DNA of 64,000 nt. Origin: Portulaca oleracea. Taxonomy: Eukaryota; Streptophyta; Magnoliopsida; Caryophyllales; Portulacaceae. The notes under the pieces were generated by a model that worked only from the letters and a program-made list of their open reading frames with translations, did not search any database and was not told where the DNA came from. The first letter of the stretch is position 1; each line of letters opens with the position of its first letter. Both the position numbers and the translations under genes were made by a program. Below, in pieces: positions 56,026 through 64,000 of the stretch. The DNA is taken from NCBI GenBank assembly GCA_029582165.1, contig CM055889.1, positions 33,023,427-33,087,426 of the forward strand, given 5' to 3'.

Positions 56026-56655
56026 TGTTGGGTTAATTGTGTGGAGCCCAAATTATTATTTTGGTGGGATGAATTTTGGAAACCCAAAATTATGCTTGGT
56101 GGGCAAATTTCATATAATATTGAAGATCTTCCAAGATTGTGTTATTTAAGGAAAGATATTATATAAAGTGGAAAACATTATATTTGTTACCAAATTGTGA
56201 TGGGGCAATCACATGGAAATATAATATTACTTTGGAATATAGTATCAAATTATTAGAAAACACATGTTTTTGGAAAGTTAATATTATTATTAACCACAAT
56301 ATTATGTTGTAGTCTTGACTATAAATAGGACCTAGGTGTTAGGTTTATTTGTACAGCAATTAAGAGTGTTTCATCTTATATCACAAGAGATTGACCTGTA
56401 ATCTCTGTGTTCCTGAGGGAGTTGTGTGAGGCTCATCTGTGAGTGTTGAGTTCTCAGGTTGTAACTCTAGGGAGGTTGTGAGAGATTGTGGAGGTCTGGG
56501 AATCTCTGAAACACTGTTGTAATCCTCTGATAGTGCATCGTTCGTGGTTTTTTCCCGGTTTGGGTTTTTTCACGTTAATTCCTTGTGTTGAATCTTTATT
56601 TATTTTTCGCCCTTATTATTGTTTGTCTGCTAACTACGTCCTGAGAATCCTAACA
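56026..56655 (+). repeat. Copia LTR (left)
   Basis: TGTTGGGTTA to ATCCTAACA. A probable TATA box (CTATAAATAG at about 56319) is followed by a transcribed region ending in T-rich sequence. The PBS TGGTATTAGAGC follows three bases later at 56658, similar to the complement of initiator Met tRNA. Confidence 0.88.
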
Positions 56656-56657
56656 AG

Positions 56658-56669
56658 TGGTATTAGAGC
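56658..56669 (+). promoter_or_regulatory. Primer binding site of Copia element
   Basis: TGGTATTAGAGC, one base off the common initiator Met tRNA PBS TGGTATCAGAGC. Two bases (AG) separate it from the LTR. Confidence 0.78.
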
Positions 56670-56707
56670 TTTGGTTGGAGCGTGGTTGATCTGCAGATTG
56701 AGAAGCA

Positions 56708-58013
56708 ATGGCGGGCGCTATTGTGAAGATTCCGGAATTCTATGGGAAAGACTACGCATGGTGGAGGATGCGCGTTGAGGATGTGCTCCGCAGCAAAAGT
56801 TGCATCTTGCGATGGGTGATAAGCCAAAAGAGATGGAACAGAAGGATTGGGAAGAGCTTGATTGTCAGGCATTCAGTACGGTCAGGCTGACGCTAGCTCA
56901 GAACGTGGCTTTCAACGTCAAAGATCAGAAAACGACGAAAGACCTGCTTGAGGCCTTGCAAAACACATATGAGAAACCTTCGGCGGTGAACAAGGTATAT
57001 GTGTTACGTCGTTTGTTTGAATTTAAGATGCAAGAGTCTGGTGATATGCATGATAGTATGAATGAGTTGAATATAATACTATCAAAGTTAACCTCTGTGG
57101 GATTTAATTTCGACGATGAGATGAACGCTAACATACTATTGGTTACCCTACCTAAGTCTTGGGAAAATTTCGTGACTTCTGTAACTTCTTCAACTAAGAA
57201 GGATGAGAAATTGAAGTTTGGGGAAATTAGAGACTTTGTCCTGAATGAAAGTATTCGCAGGAAAGATTCCGATGTGTGCAGGTCTTCGAGGATGCTTTGG
57301 TGTCGAGTAAGAGAAATAGTGGGAGTTCGGGTCGGGGTCGATCAAAATCTAGAGGTCGAAACATGGAGCAAGTGTTGTGTTGGAACTGTGGTGATAGAGG
57401 TCATTTTCGTAGGGATTGTCCAAAACCCAAGAAGAGCAGCCATAATGACCAGGACTCAGTATATTCTGTTGAGGATTTTGGTGATGCCCTAACTGTTAGT
57501 GTTGACAAGTCAGAAGGGGGTTGGGTGATAGATTCGGGTGCTTCGTTTCACTCTTCGTCTAGCAAGGAGGCCTTTAGCAATTTTGTGAGTGGGAGGTTTG
57601 GCAGGGTTAGGCTTGCAAACGGTCACAACCTAAAGGTGCTAGGAAGAGGTGATGTGAACATTAAAACTTCTAAGGGTGGAACTTGGAGGTTGAAGAATGT
57701 TCGGTATGTCCCGGGTCTGACCAAGAACCTTGTATCTGTGAGTCAACTGGAGGGTAACGAAAGATCTCTAATAATTGCAAATGGCAGGAAAGAGGGGAAG
57801 CTATATTCTGTAATTGATAACTCTAACATGCCGGTTCATGCTCTCAAAGGCGTGTTAGCTTCTCTTATAAGAGAAGAGTACCAGAAACGAGGAGGTTTCC
57901 GGTCGAGGCTACGGGAACGGATGGTCAGCCGAGGAACGCATCTAACCTGCACGAGAATTCGACAATTTCAACACGAGGTAAAGTCCCAATCCAAAATTCC
58001 CCTAAGTTGTTGA
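56708..58013 (+). pseudogene. Copia gag and protease, pol deleted
   Basis: Gag starts MAGAIVKIPEFYGKDYAWWR at 56708. After a frameshift near 56795 it reads KPKEMEQKDWEELDCQAFST, TTKDLLEALQNTYEKPSAVN, LRRLFEFKMQESGDMHDSMN and ANILLVTLPKSWENFVTSV (UBN2-type gag). After another frameshift near 57265 the zinc knuckle reads CWNCGDRGHFRRDC (CX2CX4HX4C). The protease site is WVIDSGASFHSSSSKEAFSN. The frame ends in ANGRKEGKLYSVIDNSNMP, the start of the pre-integrase region, and then joins 3' non-coding sequence. Integrase and RT are gone. Confidence 0.87.
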
Positions 58014-58209
58014 CGATGATGCGTATGTCGAAGTTGCAGGGGCGTGATCGATTCAGTGGGAGCTGTTGCCAAAAGAGGAGTTGATGGGAGGTCAATGGGA
58101 CCTCTGTTGATCTTTCTTGAACAAGATCGAGATGAATGCACTAGAGGATTCCAGGCGAGTGGTGGTGGTGATGAGCATGAAGGCTACAATTTGGTCTCAA
58201 GTGGGAGAT

Positions 58210-58839
58210 TGTTGGGTTAATTGTGTGGAGCCCAAATTATTATTTTGGTGGGATGAATTTTGGAAAGCCAAAATTATGCTTGGTGGGCAAATTTCATATA
58301 ATATTGAAGATCTTCCAAGATTGTGTTATTTAAGGAAAGATATTATATAAAGTGGAAAATATTATATTTGTTACCAAATTGTGATGGGGCAATCACATGG
58401 AAATATAATATTACTTTGGAATATAGTATCAAATTATTAGGAAACACATGTTTTTGGAAAGTTAATATTATTATTAACCACAATATTATGTTGTAGTCTT
58501 GACTATAAATAGGACCTAGGTGTTAGGTTTATTTGTACAGCAATTGAGAGTGTTTCATCTTATACCACAAGAGATTGACCTGTAATCTCTGTGTTCCTGA
58601 GGGAGTTGTGTGAGGCTCATCTGTGAGTGTTGAGTTCTCAGGTTGTAACTCTAGGGAGGTTGTGAGAGATTGTGGAGGTCTGGGAATCTCTGAAACACTG
58701 TTGTAATCCTCTGATAGTGCATCGTTCGTGGTTTTTTCCCGGTTTGGGTTTTTCCACGTTAATTCCTTGTGTTGAATCTTTATTTATTTTTCGCCCTTAT
58801 TATTGTTTGTCTGCTAACTACGTCCTGAGAATCCTAACA
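58210..58839 (+). repeat. Copia LTR (right)
   Basis: It is 630 bp and nearly identical to 56026-56655, preceded by the polypurine tract AAGTGGGAGAT. An open frame from 58672 runs through the LTR end into the LINE behind it; this is a chance fusion. Confidence 0.88.

Positions 58840-60712
<1,873 letters not shown>

Positions 60713-60764
<52 letters not shown>
60713..60764. repeat. (TA)n tract at LINE 3' end
   Basis: A TA repeat directly after the LINE 3' UTR (TTTATTCAA then ATATAT). Confidence 0.96.
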
Positions 60765-60767
<3 letters not shown>

Positions 60768-61170
60768 CATTAATGTATATGATTGAATTCTTTAATTCAT
60801 TTTTTTGTTGGGATAGTTATCTTTCTTAATAAAAGTTTAATTTTTATTTAACATCTTATCATGTGACAGAAAATTGTATATTACTTCTACAAATACTTTA
60901 TCTATTTTACAGACATTTTGTTATGGCCATGATTGGTATGTTGTAATTATAGTAATTATTTTTCTCTAGTGTTTATCTCTCCATTATTTGCATAATCAAA
61001 ACAAAACAATTTTATTATTCATATATTTGGAGTAAGGCAAGTCACATCAATCGTATCGATTATTAAATATTGAATTTAGTGTGCGAAAAATGGGATAAAG
61101 TAAGTACGAATGCGATATGTAGGATAAATTTATCTTGCATCACAAAAAAACGTGTCCTAATTGTACTCAA
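60765..61170. other. AT-rich stretch without recognised features
   Basis: About 400 bp, AT-rich, with no ORF, repeat or element end that I can support. Confidence 0.5.
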
Positions 61171-61179
61171 TTTTTAATA

Positions 61180-61926
61180 GGGTTTTACTGGACGTTAATA
61201 TACTGAACTTTTGGGGTATTGGACAATAATATACTGAACTTTAACTTTGGGCGAAAATACATTGAACTTTGGGGGTGTTGGACAATAACGCACTCGGAAC
61301 AATTCTGGCGGTGGCTGACTCGGGGGCGATCCTACATGGCAGGCCTGCCACGTAGGATCGTCACCGAGTCAACCACCGTCAAAACACTACTAAAAATATG
61401 TGTATTACCAACCATTTTTTTCCAACCATTTTAGCAACCATTTGATATTCCAACTATTTTTTAAAAAATATAGTAGGAAAAATAGTTGGAAATTCCAACC
61501 AATTTGGCTAAAATGGTAGGAAAATTTTCCTACCATCATTTTTCCTACTATTTGGAATTGGTTGGAAAAATAGTTGGTAATTCTACCATTTTTCCAACCA
61601 ATTTCAGATAGTAGGAAAAAGTATGGTAGGAAAAATTTCCAACCAATTTTAGCAAAATTGGTTGGAATTTCCAACCATTTTTCCCACTAAATTTTTTGAA
61701 AAATAGTTGGAATATCAAATGGTTGCTAAAATAGTTGGTTTCTCCAACCATTTTAAATTGGTTGAAAAAAGTGGTTAGTAATACACATATTTTTAGTAGT
61801 GAAATTTTTTCGGGTGCATTATTGTCCCACACTCCCTAAAGTACAGTGTATTATTGCCCAAGGTCAAAGTTCAGTGTATTATTGTCCAATACCCCAAAAG
61901 TTCAATATATTAGCGTCCAAAATTCC
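61180..61926. mobile_element. Mutator-like MITE carrying a nested CACTA element
   Basis: The inverted repeats include GGACGTTAATATACTGAACT on the left and the near-complement (ATATATTAGCGTCC) on the right, continuing inward for about 100 bp with GGTATTGGACAATAATA. A 9-bp TTTTTAATA flanks it on both sides (61171-61179 and 61927-61935). Without the nested insert (61385-61801) it would be about 330 bp. The left half has a near-palindrome around CGTAGGATCG and CGATCCTACATGG. Confidence 0.8.
61385..61801. mobile_element. CACTA-type foldback MITE, 417 bp
   Basis: It begins CACTACTAAAAATATGTGTA and ends in the complement TACACATATTTTTAGTAGTG. AAA on each side fits the 3-bp CACTA duplication. Almost the whole element is one large imperfect palindrome (for example TAGCAACCATTTGATATTCC and GGAATATCAAATGGTTGCTA). 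It is built from variants of GGTTGGAAA and TAGGAAAA, as expected for CACTA subterminal repeats. No ORF. Confidence 0.82.
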
Positions 61927-61935
61927 TTTTTAATA

Positions 61936-62148
61936 CATTACTTATATATTAGTTTTGTCTCAATCTGTTTGTCATAATAATTAACTTCTTTATCCTTTTT
62001 TGTTTTTTATTTTTGTAATTTTTATGTTTGTCATTCCCATTTTATCCCTAATATATATTAATTTATTTAGAATTTCAATAGTTTTTACTTTTTGTGCATG
62101 AATTTTATAAGGGTAATTTGGATGATTCATAATTTTTCCCAATTTTCA
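61936..62148. other. AT-rich flank of the last Copia element
   Basis: No gene or clear element end seen. It lies between the Mutator-like MITE and the Copia LTR, whose left boundary is itself uncertain. Confidence 0.4.
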
Positions 62149-62463
62149 ATGTTGTTTGGTCTTGTAAAAATAGTTATGGTAACAAATAAATTGGGAAAGA
62201 TGTAGTAAGAAAAAAATTTCAACTATCTAAATGGTGGGTGATAAGATTATATTTGTTATTAAAGTTAGTTATTTCTGTTATTTCTTCCTTCTTGATTCTT
62301 GTATATAAAAATAGTATAAATATAGGTTGTAAACATCATTCTTCATTCATTTCGTTTATACTCTCAATACAATTCTCTCAGTCATACAATGCTTCTCTCA
62401 TCTTTCCATTACTTTCTGATTCTGATTCAAGACTGATAACATTCAGATTCAAGATTGATGACA
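62149..62463 (+). repeat. Copia LTR, left boundary uncertain
   Basis: The right end (GATTGATGACA) is fixed by the PBS that follows. A TATA-like sequence (GTATATAAAAATAG at about 62301) is followed by a T/C-rich region, as in short Copia LTRs. A possible start is TGTTGTTTGG at about 62149, chosen only because it begins TGTTG. The matching LTR is outside the window. Confidence 0.5.
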
Positions 62464-62476
62464 TGGTATCAGAGCC
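62464..62476 (+). promoter_or_regulatory. Primer binding site of Copia element
   Basis: TGGTATCAGAGCC, complementary to the 3' end of initiator Met tRNA, directly after the LTR end. Confidence 0.87.
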
Positions 62477-62553
62477 TTCTTGGCATTGATCCTGGTTTGC
62501 TGCAATCATCGTCTGAAGTTCAGGTTTTTTTTTCCGATTATCCTTGTTTGAAT

Positions 62554-64000
62554 ATGGCTGTTGATCTTACTACTTTGTATGCTGGAAATGTGAATGATCC
62601 TTCACATGTTTTGTATCTACATCCGTCCGATAGCCCTAATAATGTTCTTGTAAGTGAGTTGTTGAATGGGAAAAATTATGGACATTGGAAAAAGGCAGTC
62701 GAGATTGCTTTAATAGCCAAGAACAAATTGGGGTTTGTAATGGGGGAATGCAGTAGACAAACTGATGTGCAGCTTGTTTCTCAATGGCAACGCTGTAATA
62801 AAATGGTGCAATCGTGGCTTATGAATGCTGTTGTTCATGACATTGCACAAAGTATATTGTTTTCCACTGGTGCTAGAGAAGTTTGGGTTCAATTAGAACA
62901 ACGTTTTGGTGAAGCTGATGGTACTAAAGTTTTTCGTGTTCAACATGATTTGGTTAATATTTCTCAAAGGCATCTTTCTGTTACTGAGTATTTTACAAAG
63001 ATCAAGAAAATATGGGATGACTATAACAGTTTGATTACTATTCCTAACTATGCGTGTGGTATAGTTTGTGAGAGTTTGTTGGCAGCTCAAAAGTTAATCA
63101 AGGACTAGCAGTTGATGCAATTCTTGGTAGGCCTGGATGAGAGTTATAGGGTAACTCGAGGAAACATTCTCATGCTCAAGCCTCTTCCTAACATTGATCA
63201 AGTTTATCAAATTGTTTTGCAAGAAGAGAAGCAAATATCTCTCTGTGGTAATACACAGCTTAGTTTTAATTCAGCAGCATTTCAGTCATATATTGATTCA
63301 GCTTTGGCATTTCAACAGAAGCCTACAAATCAGAATTCCAACTATACTGGATCTTATAATTCATATCGTGATTCAAATAGTTCTTCTTATGGTTCTAATT
63401 CTTCAAATTCTCAAAGATCTTTTAATCAAGGTTCTTATATGTCTCAGAATTCTAATCAGAATTCTAGAGGGTCTTCAAGATCTTCAGGGAATCAAGATAA
63501 AAGATCAAACATGTTCTGTGATTTTTGCAAGAATCCAGGGCATAATATAGAAAAGTGTTATAAACTTCATGGATATCCTCCTGGACACAGAAATTTTAAG
63601 GGGAAAAGTGTTGCTGTTATAGCACAAATTGGTTCAGAAAGTCCAGAAAAGGATATTTCATCAGCTTCTACAGCATATTTGACCATTGAAGAATATAATC
63701 AGTTAATGCAGCTGGTTCATAAGCAATGTGTTGATACAAGTAAGACCTCGTTTGAACAAGGGTCAGCTAGCTTCTTTGCAGGTACAAGTTTTCAAGATAA
63801 CAATTATTGTTTTATCAGTAAATAAGACTATAATTCTTGGATTATTGATAGTGGTGCAAGAAATCATGTGACTCCTAATATTACCTTGCTTCATAATGTT
63901 CAACTTCTGTCTAAACCTTCTTTTATCATTATGCCCAATGGAAAGAAAGCATCAATTACTCACTATGGTTCTCTTATGTTACAATCTGGAATTGAGCATC
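62554..64000 (+). pseudogene. Copia gag-protease, continues past window
   Basis: One reading frame starts at ATG 62554 (MAVDLTTLYAGNVNDPSHVL) and continues to the window end, interrupted by TAG at 63106-63108 and TAA at 63823-63825. Gag motifs: LVSELLNGKNYGHWKKAVEI (Retrotran_gag_3-type), CNKMVQSWLMNAVVHDIAQS, VWVQLEQRFGEADGTKVFRV and MQFLVGLDESYRVTRGNILM. A Ser/Asn/Gly-rich stretch precedes the knuckle CDFCKNPGHNIEKCYKLHGY. After the second stop comes the protease site SWIIDSGARNHVTPN. The start was chosen because it fits the family N-terminus about 80 bp after the PBS. The two stops mean it is probably inactive, but no frameshift is seen. Confidence 0.88.

Larger units (their letters stand above)
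55720..58839 (+). mobile_element. Rearranged Ty1/Copia element: 3' internal end, LTR, gag-protease, 3' internal end, LTR
   Basis: The LTRs are 56026-56655 and 58210-58839, 630 bp each and almost identical (TGTTGGGTTA ... CCTAACA). The internal part holds gag and protease but no integrase, RT or RNase H. The sequence just before each LTR (about 55724-56025 and 57918-58209) is the same region, so the left side looks like the tail of a second, otherwise lost copy. This fits unequal recombination between tandem copies. LINE sequence begins directly after 58839. Confidence 0.85.

Noticed and set aside
61405..61832. ORFs rich in Asn, Phe and Trp
   Set aside because: They translate the palindromic repeats of the CACTA MITE.

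Overview
The window is repeat-dense nuclear DNA of a flowering plant, most likely a eudicot; I cannot name the species. The evidence is a decayed block of plastid DNA (ycf3 with its two group II introns, then psaA) fused to nuclear retrotransposon sequence, followed by about 60 kb of nested plant-type transposable elements: L1-type LINEs, Athila, Tat and chromovirus-like Ty3/Gypsy elements, Ty1/Copia elements, and small hAT, Mutator-like and CACTA elements. I found no intact host gene, rRNA, tRNA or CRISPR array.

Layout. 1-3808: plastid insertion (NUPT). 3805-4364: LINE 3' end with a (TA)n tail. 4480-5085: antisense Copia relic. 5086-9640: truncated minus-strand Tat element (gag, leader, PBS, LTR). 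9641-11080: truncated LINE plus (TA)n. 11081-15635: a LINE retaining both ORFs, plus (TA)n. 15636-15813: hAT-like remnant. 15820-34370: a broken plus-strand Athila element. It is split by an LTR-like block (16826-17880), by a 3.6-kb Gypsy remnant with CCATG target-site duplications (18983-22604), and by a 9.3-kb minus-strand Gypsy element (23999-33291). The last of these carries a hAT-type element in one LTR and a Mutator-like element in the other.

35248-53330 is the centrepiece: a full-length 18-kb Tat-lineage element on the minus strand with 1.58-kb LTRs, GTTAC target-site duplications, PBS, PPT, gag, protease, RT, RNase H, a second RNase H and integrase. Between integrase and the 3' LTR it carries two gene-like modules on the opposite strand: an intron-bearing plant-mobile-domain ORF and a second ORF resembling DUF7745 proteins. 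It also contains 17 copies of a palindrome with core AAAACCCG-NN-CGGGTTTT, mostly in groups spaced 62-81 bp apart. It sits inside an LTR related to that of the 5086-9640 element.

53336-64000: the rest of that LTR, a small Mutator-like element, a minus-strand LINE end flanked by (TA)n on both sides, a rearranged Copia element inserted in a LINE, two tandem LINE 3' ends separated by (TA)n, a Mutator-like element with a palindromic CACTA element inside it, and the start of another Copia element running off the window.

Two signals stand out. Every LINE 3' end here abuts a (TA)n tract and several LINEs have (TA)n on both sides, suggesting insertion into TA microsatellites. The dispersed palindrome in the 18-kb Tat element is the other. 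All coding assignments were made by reading motifs, without database searches.
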